Assembly: GCA_913020045.1 (NCBI GenBank)
Contig: CAJWBE010000008.1
Location: 55,714 to 119,713 of the forward strand
DNA: 64,000 bases
Source: an uncultured Oleiphilus sp.
Lineage (GTDB): Bacteria; Pseudomonadota; Gammaproteobacteria; Pseudomonadales; Oleiphilaceae
Direction: 5' to 3'
Under the pieces are notes generated by a model. The model was given only the letters and a program-made list of their open reading frames with translations, did not search any database and was not told where the DNA came from. Below are positions 1 to 10,500 of this stretch, piece after piece; within the stretch, counting starts at the first letter, position 1; the number at the start of each line of letters is the position of its first letter. The position numbers were made by a program, and so were the translations under genes.

Positions 1-1
1 T

Positions 2-1381
2 ACGATTCATTTCGAAGACATCGCGGGAAAAGGCGCCAAGCAACTGACGTTCAATCAAATCGCACTCGAGCAGGCGAGTCCGTACGCGGCAGAGGATGCG
101 GATATCACACTGCAACTGCATGAAGCATTACTACCGCAACTAGCAGAAACCCCCTCTCTTGAAAACGTATATCGCGATATTGATTGCCCTTTAGTAAACG
201 TGATCTCTCGCATTGAACGCGCGGGCGCAAAAGTCGACGCTCACCTTTTAGGTTTGCAGAGCCAAGAACTTGCCGCCCGAATTGTGGAACTAGAGCGTGA
301 AGCGTATGAACTCGCTGGTGAAACATTCAACCTGAGCTCACCCAAACAGCTTCAGGCAATATTCTTTGAAAAGCTCGAACTTCCTATCATCAAGAAGACC
401 CCAAAAGGGCAGCCTTCGACTGCCGAGCCGGTACTGCAAGAGCTTGCTCTTTCGTACCCCTTGCCAAAGCTGATACTTGAACATCGCAGCTTAGCCAAGC
501 TGAAATCCACTTATACCGACAAGCTGCCACAACTAATCAATCCGTCCACCGGCCGCATTCACACTTCTTATCATCAAGCCGTGACGGCGACAGGCCGTCT
601 ATCGTCAAGCGACCCTAATTTACAGAATATTCCCATTCGCACGGCAGAAGGACGTCGCATCCGCCAAGCCTTCGTTGCGCCAAAGGGCTATCAGCTAATC
701 GCGGCAGACTATTCTCAGATCGAGCTACGCATCATGGCCCACTTGTCACAGGACAAAGGGCTACTCGATGCGTTTTCACGAGGGGAAGATGTCCACAAAG
801 CGACCGCGGCTGAGGTGTTTGATGTCTCGGTAGACGACGTTTCAGCAGATCAGCGTCGTAAAGCTAAAGCTATTAACTTTGGTCTCATCTATGGCATGTC
901 AGCGTTTGGGCTCGCCAAACAAATTAATGTAGAGCGTTACGAGGCTCAAGACTATATCGATCGTTATTTCGAGCGCTACCCTGGCGTACTCGACTATATG
1001 GACCGTACTCGCCAACAGGCACATCAAGATGGATATGTTGAGACTATCTTTGGGCGAAGGCTCTATCTACCCGACATCAATGCGCGAAACAAAATGCTGC
1101 AACAAGCCGCTGAACGGACAGCAATCAATGCGCCAATGCAGGGCACCGCTGCCGACATTATTAAGAAAGCCATGTTGAATGTGGATGCATGGTTAGCTGA
1201 CTCAAGCGTCGATGCCACCATGATTATGCAGGTACATGATGAACTGATTGTTGAAGTCGCCACTGAACAAACAGAAGCAGTCGCTGAGACCTTGGTAGAA
1301 AAAATGATGTCAGCCGTCTCGCTGGACGTTCCCTTGCTGGTCGAGGCGGGAATCGGAAACAACTGGGACGAAGCGCACTAA
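2..1381 (+). CDS. polA: DNA polymerase I, C-terminal part (cut by window start)
   Basis: This is the C-terminal half (459 residues) of DNA polymerase I, which fills gaps and replaces RNA primers during replication and repair. The frame is open to the window edge, so the N-terminal 5' nuclease and most of the 3'-5' exonuclease domain lie outside; bacterial PolA is usually about 900 residues. The end of the exonuclease domain is visible (YAAEDAD near residue 40). All three polymerase motifs follow: motif A (DYSQIELR), motif B ([14 protein letters not shown]) and motif C ([10 protein letters not shown]). A strong hairpin terminator begins one base after the stop. In pseudomonads polA usually lies next to engB; here engB is about 17 kb away. 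Confidence 0.97.
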   Translation, partial: TIHFEDIAGKGAKQLTFNQIALEQASPYAAEDADITLQLHEALLPQLAETPSLENVYRDIDCPLVNVISRIERAGAKVDAHLLGLQSQELAARIVELEREAYELAGETFNLSSPKQLQAIFFEKLELPIIKKTPKGQPSTAEPVLQELALSYPLPKLILEHRSLAKLKSTYTDKLPQLINPSTGRIHTSYHQAVTATGRLSSSDPNLQNIPIRTAEGRRIRQAFVAPKGYQLIAADYSQIELRIMAHLSQDKGLLDAFSRGEDVHKATAAEVFDVSVDDVSADQRRKAKAINFGLIYGMSAFGLAKQINVERYEAQDYIDRYFERYPGVLDYMDRTRQQAHQDGYVETIFGRRLYLPDINARNKMLQQAAERTAINAPMQGTAADIIKKAMLNVDAWLADSSVDATMIMQVHDELIVEVATEQTEAVAETLVEKMMSAVSLDVPLLVEAGIGNNWDEAH

Positions 1382-1382
1382 C

Positions 1383-1420
1383 AAAAAAGCCTGCACCACA
1401 TTCGTGGCGCAGGCTTTTTT
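1383..1420 (+). terminator. Rho-independent terminator, probably bidirectional
   Basis: A GCCTGC-A-CCAC / GTGG-C-GCAGGC stem with one A-C mismatch and an ATTC loop is flanked by six A on the left and six T on the right. The symmetry lets it stop polA from the left and the convergent exported-protein gene from the right. Confidence 0.9.
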
Positions 1421-1453
1421 AAACCTTAGCGCTGGCTGCAACAAGCCGACCGC

Positions 1454-2200
1454 TTAAAGACCGATATTAAGCCTTACAATTCCTGGCAACCCGACGCGGT
1501 TTCCTTCACTAAATACAAACGGAACAAAGTCCAAATTTACGCGGTCGTTGTATGCCCACCGACCGCCGATAGCAAAGCTATGATCAATATCATCTTCTGT
1601 CGTAAACAAGGCTTCAGCCCCAACAGAGAAAAGCCCTGAATTTGTATCGATCACACCTACGTAGGCGCCAACATCAACCGTCACAAAAGTGTCTTCTTTA
1701 ATATTTCCATCGACGTAAACAATCGAAGGCGCCAACGTAAATGTTGCCGCATCAACATCCACCGTAGCGGCCGCACCGACTTTTAAATTCGTTTGATCGA
1801 CCGTCGTTTGCCCATTCGTGTCTTCATTATCAATGTGAGAAATAGCAGCAATCACCGCGACATCAAACGCGCTTTTCTGTTCGCTATTACGGTTAATTGT
1901 CTCGGTCAATCCCCACTTCAGCATCAGTTCATTACCGCTGTAAGCCGTTACCCCACTATTAACAATTAGTTCGGCATTTTGTAACCCCAAACGAATGCCT
2001 CCACCAGCATCGACGTCATCACTTCCCGTATGAAGCTCTGCAGACACTTTGCCTTGGCCTGCCAGAGTACCATGTTCTAAAAAGAAGCCTCGCGTTGGCT
2101 CGTTATATTGCCGACGCGGATCTTCTGCAAAAGCGGAAGACGTTGAGATAAGCAGTGCAAGCAATGTGGCAATTGAAGCCCATTGAGATTTAGTATTCAC
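1454..2200 (-). CDS. Exported protein, possible outer-membrane or periplasmic beta protein
   Basis: I do not recognise the family. The likely start is a GTG at 2200 with GAGGA eight bases upstream, not the upstream start at 2251. This gives 248 residues that begin with a clean Sec signal peptide (hydrophobic run ending ISTSSAFA, then EDPRR). The mature part is rich in Gly, Asp, Val and Thr with alternating polar and hydrophobic residues, as in beta-barrel proteins, but it ends in ...LNIGL and not in the usual aromatic residue, so outer-membrane insertion is only a possibility. It has no cysteines. It converges on polA and shares its terminator. The gene upstream is a PilZ protein on the same strand, 47 bases away. 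Confidence 0.75.
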   Translation of the reverse strand: MNTKSQWASIATLLALLISTSSAFAEDPRRQYNEPTRGFFLEHGTLAGQGKVSAELHTGSDDVDAGGGIRLGLQNAELIVNSGVTAYSGNELMLKWGLTETINRNSEQKSAFDVAVIAAISHIDNEDTNGQTTVDQTNLKVGAAATVDVDAATFTLAPSIVYVDGNIKEDTFVTVDVGAYVGVIDTNSGLFSVGAEALFTTEDDIDHSFAIGGRWAYNDRVNLDFVPFVFSEGNRVGLPGIVRLNIGL

Positions 2201-2247
2201 AGAGAAATTCCTCTTTTCGTATGTGCCCACAAACCGGGGCTTTTGTT

Positions 2248-2511
2248 TCAAGCAGTCACAAAGCGCAAGCCGATACCGGCTGGCTCTATTCTTACAATTT
2301 CCATTTTGACAACAGGCGCTTCTACCGGCATGCCTTGCACCTGTCCAGTGAGGACGGTTCCGATTGGCGGCATTTCAAGATCTTCAGTCAGCAAAAAAAT
2401 ACCTCCCTCTGAAATATCTCGCGTGTTCACTAAGATTTCACCAATCGCAGGATGCATTACTTTGACCTGACACTTCATCGGCGTTCGGGAGTGATTGCGA
2501 CTATCGGACAT
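2248..2511 (-). CDS. PilZ-domain protein (c-di-GMP binding)
   Basis: This 87-residue protein is a single PilZ domain. Both nucleotide-binding signatures are visible: RNHSR near residue 5 (RxxxR) and DISEGG near residue 33 (D/N-x-S-x-x-G). Stand-alone PilZ proteins bind cyclic di-GMP and change the activity of a partner, often in motility, adhesion or polysaccharide export. No partner is identifiable from context. The start lies two bases from a set of three tandem 21-bp repeats, which probably form its control region. The ribosome binding site is weak. Confidence 0.88.
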   Translation of the reverse strand: MSDSRNHSRTPMKCQVKVMHPAIGEILVNTRDISEGGIFLLTEDLEMPPIGTVLTGQVQGMPVEAPVVKMEIVRIEPAGIGLRFVTA

Positions 2512-2512
2512 A

Positions 2513-2575
2513 GCACTGACGCTCTAGCATAGAGTACTGCCGCTCTGACAAGGTGTGCTGACGTTCTAACATAGT
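2513..2575. repeat. Three tandem degenerate 21-bp repeats upstream of the PilZ gene
   Basis: Units 2513-2533, 2534-2554 and 2555-2575 are each exactly 21 bases and follow GNNCTGNCGNTCTNNCANNG. Twelve of the 21 positions are identical in all three. The period equals two helical turns. The reading frame upstream of the PilZ start hits a TAG in this region, so the repeat is not part of the protein. A regulator binding site array is a plausible reading. Confidence 0.7.
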
Positions 2576-2730
2576 AAGGGCGCTTCCTGCCATTTATTGT
2601 GCGTTCATCATTTCAATGGTGAGTGCCAGGAAGGCACTTCTGAAGCCTCTATTATTCATATTTCAAGAAAACTTGCCTTAAAATTTTAGTAAGGTGGCTT
2701 ACAACAAGCGAAGTACTCTATTTGAATCCG

Positions 2731-3417
2731 TTATTCCACAGTTTGCTGCAATGATGGCGACGCTGCGGATAGTTCAGTAATAAAGTTGAGTTCGTCTAGC
2801 GTCACAGACGACGGGGTCCCGACTCTAGCAGCTAAGTTACGGAGCGTATTCAAGGGCTGGTCTACAACAAAGCTATTCGCTAGCCATGCTGGCAGTGCAC
2901 CGCCTGGGTCAGCATGCGTTTCATACTCGATATAAACATAGCCGTTTGACAGCGGCGTTAAGCGCCAAAATCCATTCAGCTCGGTGACACGGACACATTC
3001 ATCGCCTGTCGTATCCCCTTCCACCATGGCAGTAAACGACATCAAGACGACTTTCGTTTGTGGCTCCTGCTCTATTTTAGAGTGCAATAAGTAGTCCCGA
3101 TTACTCACTGGCCATGGCGCATGCGCTTCTTGATAAACAATAAACTCGTTGCCATCGAGACGTGACACTAGCTCACTCTTGCTGCAGTCATGTAACCAAT
3201 CATCCATCGACTCAGCGTCCATCAAATGAGCGGCCAATGATTTGAGCGACGTCTGTAAGGTCATGTCTCCACGAAAGGCTTTAAAAGAAGACCCAGGAAT
3301 TTCTTGGGTATAAACCTTGATACCATCGCTCTCTACTTCTAAGTCCCAAGCAAAGCTCGATGTGGCTAACAGCCATGAAAAAAAGAAAACACTGCAGGCA
3401 AACGAAAATCGCGTCAT
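2731..3417 (-). CDS. START-domain lipid-binding-like protein, exported
   Basis: The product (228 residues from ATG 3417; a GTG at 3426 would add three) has a Sec signal peptide (SVFFFSWLLATSSFA) followed by a START domain covering almost the whole mature protein. Family hallmarks include WDLEVESDGIKVYTQEIPGS, the central VSNRDYLL, and the C-terminal helix around PAWLANSFVVDQPLNTLRNL. START domains form a hydrophobic cavity for lipids or sterols; bacterial periplasmic members have no agreed function. It is transcribed alone, away from its neighbours in spacing. Confidence 0.85.
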   Translation of the reverse strand: MTRFSFACSVFFFSWLLATSSFAWDLEVESDGIKVYTQEIPGSSFKAFRGDMTLQTSLKSLAAHLMDAESMDDWLHDCSKSELVSRLDGNEFIVYQEAHAPWPVSNRDYLLHSKIEQEPQTKVVLMSFTAMVEGDTTGDECVRVTELNGFWRLTPLSNGYVYIEYETHADPGGALPAWLANSFVVDQPLNTLRNLAARVGTPSSVTLDELNFITELSAASPSLQQTVE

Positions 3418-3557
3418 AGTTGGCACTCATCAATATACGGAAAAACGGCATCATAACGGCTGTGCCATTTAGTATTTTGACTTATATCAAGTGCCGATCA
3501 GCAGCCCACATTGGCCAAAGCTCATTCCCCAAAAACACTTGGCAAATAAGATAACGC

Positions 3558-5057
3558 TCAAGCGCCAGTTAAATCATAGCGCGGCAATAAGAAAGTAAAT
3601 GCGGCGCCTTGTGCTCGATCAGACTCCACTTCAATCACAGAGTCATGCAACGATAGAATCCGCTCAACAATCGTCAACCCAAGTCCGGCGCCAATATGAG
3701 CATCCAACGGTGAATCATTAACCGCTCGCCGAAAGCGTTTAAACACATGCGGCAATGCGTCAGCGGCTATACCAACACCTGTATCAGACACTTGCACAGA
3801 CACTTCTTCTCCTTGGATATTCAAGGAAATAACAACGCGCCCATTTGCCGGCGTATGCCGAATAGCATTATCGATCAGGTTCTGAAATACACGCTCAATC
3901 AATGCAATATCAGCCTTAACCTCGATAGTATGTAGCGGCGCGTCCACCTCTAAACTCACATTGTTGTCGGTTGCCAAAATCTCGTAGCCTTGCTTCACGT
4001 CGTATAGTAATTCAGTGAGTGAAAACACCTCAAACTCGGGTTCAACACGCCCCGCATCCAATTTCGACAATTCAAACAACTGACTAATTAACCCACCCAA
4101 TTTTTCGCTGTGTCGATGCGCCACCAACAAGCAGGTTCGCTGTTCTTCAACCGACATAGACTCTTGCTTTAAAAGGAGCGTTTCTAAATACCCTTGCATC
4201 GCCGCCAAGGGCGTTCTTAAATCATGAGAAATATTGGATACAAGCTCTCGGCGCAAATTATCCGCCTCATTAAGCTGATCAAACTGTTCCTGAAGACGCC
4301 CCTTCATAAGCTCGAAGGCGGACTCCAACGCGGCAACTTCATCCTGCCACTCAGGGCGCTCATCAGATTGTTTGAAGTTAGCATCGCGATACGATCGCAC
4401 CCGCTCTGATAGACGTTTCAATGGCAAGGTAAAACGGCGAAAAGACAAAAACATGCCGAGCACAACGAACAGCGATAGCGCGATAGCGCCCCCTGTCATT
4501 AGACGCGCGATATGACTGCCACTCACTTGCTCAGCAATCGTATCCGCCTCATGACTGGCCAGTACCACATACAAGTAACCAAACGGCTTTTCAGCAACAG
4601 TCACGGCTGCCGCCGAGAAGATACTTGTCTGCCCGACATGCCGCGGATTACTGCCCAGTATCGGCCCACGAGCGCCGTTAATAAATTTTTGGATCGGCAC
4701 AATATCAACACTCGCGCTGTCGATACTGGCCTCGGGCAACGCATGCCCTAATAGCTCGCCACGAAGGTCTAACAAGTAAACCTCAACGCTAGGATTGATC
4801 ATCATTGTATTCATGGCGATTGACTTAAGAACCTTTCGATCCACCTCGCCAGATAAAGGGTTTACGAGAGGCCCCGGCAAATGTTCCAACACATACTGCG
4901 CCAAATTTTGATGCAACTGCTGGGTGACTTCTTGGTGGTAGCGCTTACCACTCCATAGCGTTAACGAGGAAAAACCCAGCGCCAAAACAGCCACGAGTAT
5001 GGTGAGCACTAAGGTAATTGAGGTGTAGCGAGGGAGACGGTTAATTAAGCGTGTCAT
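3558..5057 (-). CDS. Membrane sensor histidine kinase (HAMP-HisKA-HATPase)
   Basis: This 499-residue kinase is the sensor of a two-component system. It has transmembrane segments near residues 15-35 and 186-206 around a periplasmic domain of about 150 residues, then HAMP, a HisKA domain with phospho-acceptor His278 in SNISHDLRTPL, and an ATPase domain with N-box (NLIDNAIRHTP), G1 (DTGVGIA) and G2 (GAGLGL) motifs. It starts 24 bases after the response regulator gene on the same strand, so the two are cotranscribed and very likely partners. Two spondin-domain genes precede them. The signal is unknown. Confidence 0.95.
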   Translation of the reverse strand: MTRLINRLPRYTSITLVLTILVAVLALGFSSLTLWSGKRYHQEVTQQLHQNLAQYVLEHLPGPLVNPLSGEVDRKVLKSIAMNTMMINPSVEVYLLDLRGELLGHALPEASIDSASVDIVPIQKFINGARGPILGSNPRHVGQTSIFSAAAVTVAEKPFGYLYVVLASHEADTIAEQVSGSHIARLMTGGAIALSLFVVLGMFLSFRRFTLPLKRLSERVRSYRDANFKQSDERPEWQDEVAALESAFELMKGRLQEQFDQLNEADNLRRELVSNISHDLRTPLAAMQGYLETLLLKQESMSVEEQRTCLLVAHRHSEKLGGLISQLFELSKLDAGRVEPEFEVFSLTELLYDVKQGYEILATDNNVSLEVDAPLHTIEVKADIALIERVFQNLIDNAIRHTPANGRVVISLNIQGEEVSVQVSDTGVGIAADALPHVFKRFRRAVNDSPLDAHIGAGLGLTIVERILSLHDSVIEVESDRAQGAAFTFLLPRYDLTGA

Positions 5058-5081
5058 GTTAGTCCTGTATCAAAAGCCTGA

Positions 5082-5807
5082 TTATGCCGCTTCGAAACGG
5101 TAGCCCACGCCCCATATCGTCTGGATAAAGTTTGGGTGCGAGGAGTCTAGCTCTAGCTTGCCTCGCAGCCGATTGATATGCGAATTGACCGTATGTTCGT
5201 AGCCTTCATGACCATATCCCCACACTTTGTCGAGTAGCTCTGCGCGATTGAAAACAACACCGGGAGCGGATGCAAAAAACCACAACAGTTCGAATTCTTT
5301 TGCCGTGAGGTCAAGCACTGAGTCGAAGAGGGTGACATAACGACTCTTTCTATTCAGTTTTAAACCGCTAACAGCAATCTGCTCTGGTTCAGTGTCTGTG
5401 ACTAATGACTGCTGCGAACGCCTAACGAGCGCTTTCACTCGCGCTTTAAGCTCTGGAATGCTAAAGGGTTTAGCAAGGTAATCGTCAGCGCCAAGCTCCA
5501 AACCTAACACTCGGTCTAGCTCTGAATCGCGAGACGTTAGCATCAAAATAGGGATAAAGTTCGCTTGAGCCCGAATGGCCCGACAAATATCTAGGCCGTT
5601 CATACCGGGCAGCTGCAAGTCTAGAATAATCGCATCCCAGTTTTCGCTCAGGGCCTTACTTAAGGCCGAGCGACCATCACTCTCAACTGACACCGTGGCG
5701 TCTAGGTCGCTCAAATGCATAGCCACTAAACTAGCGATATCGGACTCATCTTCCACCACCAGAAAGCGTTTTTGCTGCGCCAGATTATTATTCGTTATTG
5801 CGTCCAC
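5082..5807 (-). CDS. OmpR/PhoB-family response regulator
   Basis: The best start is GTG 5807, with AGGAG six bases upstream. An open frame runs to 5915 but the added 36 residues are not family-like. The 241-residue protein has a receiver domain (acidic pair E19/D20, phospho-acceptor Asp63 in ILDLQLPG, conserved Lys in AKPFS) and a C-terminal winged helix ending in TIWGVGYRFE. It is the DNA-binding partner of the histidine kinase just downstream. A gap of about 110 bases separates it from the preceding spondin gene, so it may have its own promoter as well as read-through. Confidence 0.95.
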   Translation of the reverse strand: MDAITNNNLAQQKRFLVVEDESDIASLVAMHLSDLDATVSVESDGRSALSKALSENWDAIILDLQLPGMNGLDICRAIRAQANFIPILMLTSRDSELDRVLGLELGADDYLAKPFSIPELKARVKALVRRSQQSLVTDTEPEQIAVSGLKLNRKSRYVTLFDSVLDLTAKEFELLWFFASAPGVVFNRAELLDKVWGYGHEGYEHTVNSHINRLRGKLELDSSHPNFIQTIWGVGYRFEAA

Positions 5808-5919
5808 GTTAAGCTCCTGATGGCTCTCTATCGCTAAGGTCAGCGGTTCACGAGCCCACCACCCAAACTTATAAAAAGGCGATAACAGAAACTTAAGGGA
5901 CGCTAGTATCAACAAGACA

Positions 5920-6657
5920 TCAATCCACTCTTACAACCGACACTAGAACAGAAGGGTGATCCCAGCGATCAGCTTGCGTTAACACCGAGGTGCTCAAACC
6001 ATCGTCTTGGGTGACAACCCCTGCATGCACAGAAATCTCGTCACGGATATCATCACGAGTAGCATTGAACCCTTCTCGTGCGCCACCGGCTGCAGCCGGA
6101 CCCGGTATCGTATCAGCCGTCTCAGTGTTTGCTTCAGTCCCTGCGTCATAGCTCAGCGCATAAAAGGTCTGCGTTTCGTTAACCGCCATTGAGGCAAGGC
6201 TTTGGCTATTCACCGCAACCACTGCATCATTGGTATTGACGAGCATAGACAGCACACTCAACGATAAAGTTCCCAACGCATTATCATCAGCGCTTAATTC
6301 AAACAACTCACTCCCTCCAGGGGCAATGGCTCCGGCACCGCCGACTTCGGTTAAGACCTGGTCGCTGCTGGCCAAGCTGGCCAATAAAGCACTGTTATCG
6401 CCGCCCTCTGCGAGCTCTTCTAGCGCTACACTCGCTGACGCACCGGTTTCAAATGCTTGATAGCTATCTTGATGCAACGCTACTACTGCGGGAGACATGG
6501 GCTGGTTCGCACTCAGGTTAGTAACCGTTATCTCAAACACCAAATCTGTATCGACAGACACAACGGGGTCATCACTACTGCTGCTACAAGCACTCAGGGC
6601 AAAACCTATACCGACAACACTTGCGAGCCTAAATAATCGTTTTGTATTCATTATCAA
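5920..6657 (-). CDS. Spondin-domain lipoprotein
   Basis: The 245-residue product has a lipoprotein signal (FALSACSSSS; the Cys is the lipidation site) and a spondin_N-type domain: ITVTNLSANQPMSPAVVALH, a central AVVAVNS region, and YDAGTEANTE. It is a paralogue of the next gene upstream, sharing that order of motifs, but is lipid-anchored whereas the other is soluble. Start MIMNTK or MNTK cannot be decided. It is followed by the response regulator and kinase, suggesting that the spondin pair is controlled by, or feeds signals to, that system. Confidence 0.85.
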   Translation of the reverse strand: MIMNTKRLFRLASVVGIGFALSACSSSSDDPVVSVDTDLVFEITVTNLSANQPMSPAVVALHQDSYQAFETGASASVALEELAEGGDNSALLASLASSDQVLTEVGGAGAIAPGGSELFELSADDNALGTLSLSVLSMLVNTNDAVVAVNSQSLASMAVNETQTFYALSYDAGTEANTETADTIPGPAAAGGAREGFNATRDDIRDEISVHAGVVTQDDGLSTSVLTQADRWDHPSVLVSVVRVD

Positions 6658-6666
6658 AACTCCCGG

Positions 6667-7389
6667 CTAGTTAACGGTTAATGTGATTTTTGCTACCGGG
6701 TTTAACCAACGGTGCAATGTACTGTCGATGTCTGACTCGCCACCCACGGCGTTAGTATCACCCAGCACGCCACGGTGAATATGAATAAATCCTTCGGCGC
6801 TTGCGCCAATGCCGGTTCCACCAGAACCTAATGTCGCAGCAACTGGCCCGGGTGCAGGAAACCCTGCTTCGCCTGGCGTGCCGCTGCCAATCATTTCATC
6901 ATTGGCTTCCGTGCCCGCGTCATAAGCCTTAGCGTAATAAACATAGGTACCTGCATCGGTAGGAATTTCAATCGAATTCAACGCAACAAAACCGTCGTTA
7001 GTCGGCAGTACCATACCTGCAACACTTAACAGCACATTAGCCGTTCCATCTGTATTTAGGGTTGCTGTGGCGGAATCACCGGCGACTAACAAGCCCGCTG
7101 CTGGGTTATTGTCTTGGGTAGCGCCAATGCTGGTGAGTAAGGTCTCTGCACCCGAGATATCGCCACCCTCTGCAATAGATTGAATCTCAGACGAGGCAGC
7201 TGCACCCAAATCAAACAAGCTTGTGCCTGCAGGGTGGGCCGCAACGACAAGCGGCGTAAAAAAGGTAGACCGAGTTAAGTTTTCAATTTCGACCGTTAAA
7301 TCAGCTGCCGACGCAACGCTCGCAAATGGTGCTGAGAATAGAGCAGCGCTCAGTCCGACGCTGAAACCTAGTTGTTTTATTTTCATCAT
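6667..7389 (-). CDS. Spondin-domain secreted protein
   Basis: This 240-residue protein has an ordinary Sec signal peptide (FASVASAADL) and a spondin_N-type domain beginning LTVEIENLTRSTFFTPLVVAAHP, then GFVALNS, YDAGTEANDE and a C-terminal HIHRG motif. It is a paralogue of the lipoprotein encoded 9 bases downstream. Spondin_N is best known from animal extracellular matrix proteins; bacterial copies are exported and their role is not known. It is the first gene of the probable four-gene operon with the two-component pair. Confidence 0.87.
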   Translation of the reverse strand: MMKIKQLGFSVGLSAALFSAPFASVASAADLTVEIENLTRSTFFTPLVVAAHPAGTSLFDLGAAASSEIQSIAEGGDISGAETLLTSIGATQDNNPAAGLLVAGDSATATLNTDGTANVLLSVAGMVLPTNDGFVALNSIEIPTDAGTYVYYAKAYDAGTEANDEMIGSGTPGEAGFPAPGPVAATLGSGGTGIGASAEGFIHIHRGVLGDTNAVGGESDIDSTLHRWLNPVAKITLTVN

Positions 7390-7490
7390 GATTATCTCCT
7401 CTGTTTAAAGTGGAGACAGTGTCCAACAAGGCGGGGACTCAATTCCTCACGAAAGTATCACAAGAGCATAACGTTTCTAGTCGGGCTAAT

Positions 7491-7517
7491 GACTAGGGCA
7501 AATAAGAGCCCTTAGTC
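7491..7517. other. Inverted repeat between dnaE2 and the spondin operon
   Basis: GACTAGGGC (7491-7499) pairs with GCCCTTAGTC (7508-7517) with one bulged T. No T-run follows on either strand. It lies 100 bases upstream of the spondin operon start and 60 bases past the dnaE2 stop. It could be a weak dnaE2 stop or a control site. Confidence 0.35.
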
Positions 7518-7576
7518 AGGTCATTCAGTCGCTCCGATGGCGCGACAGAAACGCCGTTGAGAGTTAGAGGGAACAA

Positions 7577-10500
7577 TCAGTGAAAATCTCTCGAGCGAGC
7601 ATCAAGCTTATTCATCAAGTGCGTTTTATCGCTCAAACGCCCGGCAATCACGTGTATCACCTCTCCTTCCTTTTCGAGAATACCGGTAACCTCTAAGATT
7701 TTAGACGTCAAATACGCTTGCTTTTGTGCACGAGCTGTCGCCTGCCAAACCACCACATTAATGTTGCCGGTGTCATCCTCCAAAGTAAAAAAAGTAACAC
7801 CCGCAGCCGTCCCAGGACTTTGCTTTCCGGTCACGACACCCGTCACCGTGACGATGGATTTATGCGTTTTCTCCATAAGCTCTATTGCCGCTGTAAATGG
7901 CCCGAGTACACCGGCATCGCGTAGAAGGCGTACCGGATGATGGGAGAGTGAAAGCCCCGTCGCCGCGTAGTCTTCCTGCAAATCATCCCAGTCGTCAGGT
8001 AAAGGGAGTTGGGTCGTTGAAAGTGGGCGCAATGATTTCGGTTTTTCTTCGTTTATATGCTGTTCAAAAAGTGGCAAGCGATGAGCGTCGTTTAGCATAT
8101 CCCAGCGAGCTTGATAGCGATTACCCGACAGACAGGCAAACGCGTTTGCACTCGCTAACGCTTCTAAATCACGACGATCCAAGCCAACACCTTGAACCTG
8201 AGTCATCGTCGTAAAGCCGTCCTCTGGGCGCGCCTCTAACAACCGTGCGATTCCCTTACTAGATAACCCGCGCACCAAACGAAAACCAAGTCGCAATGCC
8301 TGCGCCGTCCCTTGTGCTGACAAACCAATACGGCGTTCGCTATTTAGAGAGTTATCGCAGTGAATTCGATGGTCATAGCGACTTCTATTGATACAAATAG
8401 CCTCGATAGCAAGCCCATGCCTCGACGCATCTTGTAACAACTGCGAAGGGCTATAAAACCCCATCGGCAGACTGTTCAATAAGCCACAATAAAAAGCGTA
8501 GGGGTAATAGTGTTTTAACCATGCAGAAACATATGCCAACACCGCAAAACTGGCAGAATGGCTTTCCGGAAATCCATACTCTCCAAAGCCTAATATTTGT
8601 TGAAAAACGCGTTCAGCAAACTCTCTGTCATAACCACGACTTTCCATCCCCACGATAAGCTTTTGCTTAAACTTCTGGAGCTGACCGCTTTTATTCCAAC
8701 TCGCCATCGCTCTGCGAAGTTGGTCAGCTTCTCCGCCACTAAAACCCGCCGCCACCATCGCTAACTTAATTACCTGCTCCTGAAAGATCGGCACACCCAA
8801 GGTTCGCTCTAATACGTCTTTTACCTCTGGAGATGGGTAGTCAACCGCTTCTTTTCCCTCTCGTCGACGTAAATAAGGGTGGACCATGTCGCCCTGAATC
8901 GGCCCGGGACGAATAATGGCTATTTGAATCACTAGATCGTAATAACAAGCGGGTTTCAAGCGAGGTAACATGCTCATTTGCGCGCGAGACTCTACTTGAA
9001 AAACACCAATACTATCTGCTCGCTGAAGCTGCGCATAAACCGCAGGATCATCGCCCTCTCTCGTAATATCAGCAATACAGAGGGTGCGCCCATATAAGTG
9101 CTGTATCATGTCAAAGCTTCGGCGTATGGCACTTAGCATGCCTAATGCCAACACATCGACTTTCAATAAGCCGAGACTTTCCAAGTCGTTTTTGTCCCAC
9201 TGAATAACCGTACGGTCTGCCATCGAAGCGTTTTCTATCGGCACTAATTCAGACAGCGGGCCAGCAGAAATGATAAAGCCGCCAACATGCTGAGATAAAT
9301 GTCGAGGGAAGCCGATAATCTCATGCGTTAAGCGAATCAAGTGGCCGCCTAACGCGGAGTTTGGATCTAAACCCAGCTCACTTAGCTGGCTTTGCCAGCC
9401 TAACTCTCGGTCACGACGGTTAATATTCTTAATATAGTAATCTAAGGTAGACTCGTTAATACCTAGTGCTTTTCCGACGCTGCGCAAAGCGCTCTTAAAT
9501 TTAAAGCGAATCACGGTAGCCGCTAACGCGGCCCGTTCGCGCCCATACTTTTGATAAATATACTGAAACACCTCTTCTCGACGCTGATGCTCAAAATCGA
9601 CATCGATATCGGGAGGCTCATTACGTTCTTTGGAAATAAAGCGCTCAAACAAGACCTTTATCTGGCGCGGATCTACTGAGGTAATCTCAAGACAATAACA
9701 AACAACAGAATTGGCTGCGGAACCTCGTCCTTGGTACAAAATATCCTGTCGTTTTGCAAACTGTACGATGTCATAGGTGGTCAGAAAAAAGTATTCGTAA
9801 CCTTGTTCTTCGATCAACGCCAGCTCTCTACGGATAGTCCGCTGAATCTGTAAAGAAACACCATTTGGAAAACGTATTTTTATTCCCTTTTCCACGAGAT
9901 ATTTGAGGTGTCTCTGTGGGCTTACATTCTCTGGAACCAGTTCTCGGGGGTATTCATACCGTAAGGTTCCCAAATCAAGCTCACACCTAGATGCTACATT
10001 CAGTGTCTCATTCAGCCAGGCTTGCGGGTACATAGCTGCTAATTTTTTCATCGGCCGCATGGCATGCTCAGTATTTGATAGCAATGCAGCGCCAGCGTCT
10101 TGCACCGAACAATTCAAACGAATCGCCGTTAATATATCTTGCAGTGCTTGCCGCTCGGCAACATGCATACGAACATTGCCGGCGGCACAAACAGGAAAGC
10201 GCATGCGACGACTTAATCGCTCAGTATACCGCTCAACGTCATAACCCTCGGCCACCTCATACGATGTCATTAACCGCTCATAAAGCAGCCAACCACGGCC
10301 AATGAAGTGCGTCGCCAGCCATTCAGAAAACACAGCATCTTGCGGTTCTTGATGACTGGGCAGCCAAAGCAATAGGCCCTTAGTTAGACTTTCAAGGTCT
10401 TCTTTAGAAAGAGAGTAACTGCCCTTTTCACAGCGCCGACGACCAATCGTTATCACGTGACACATTTCAGCATATGCCTGCCGGCAAGGTGCCAATAAGA

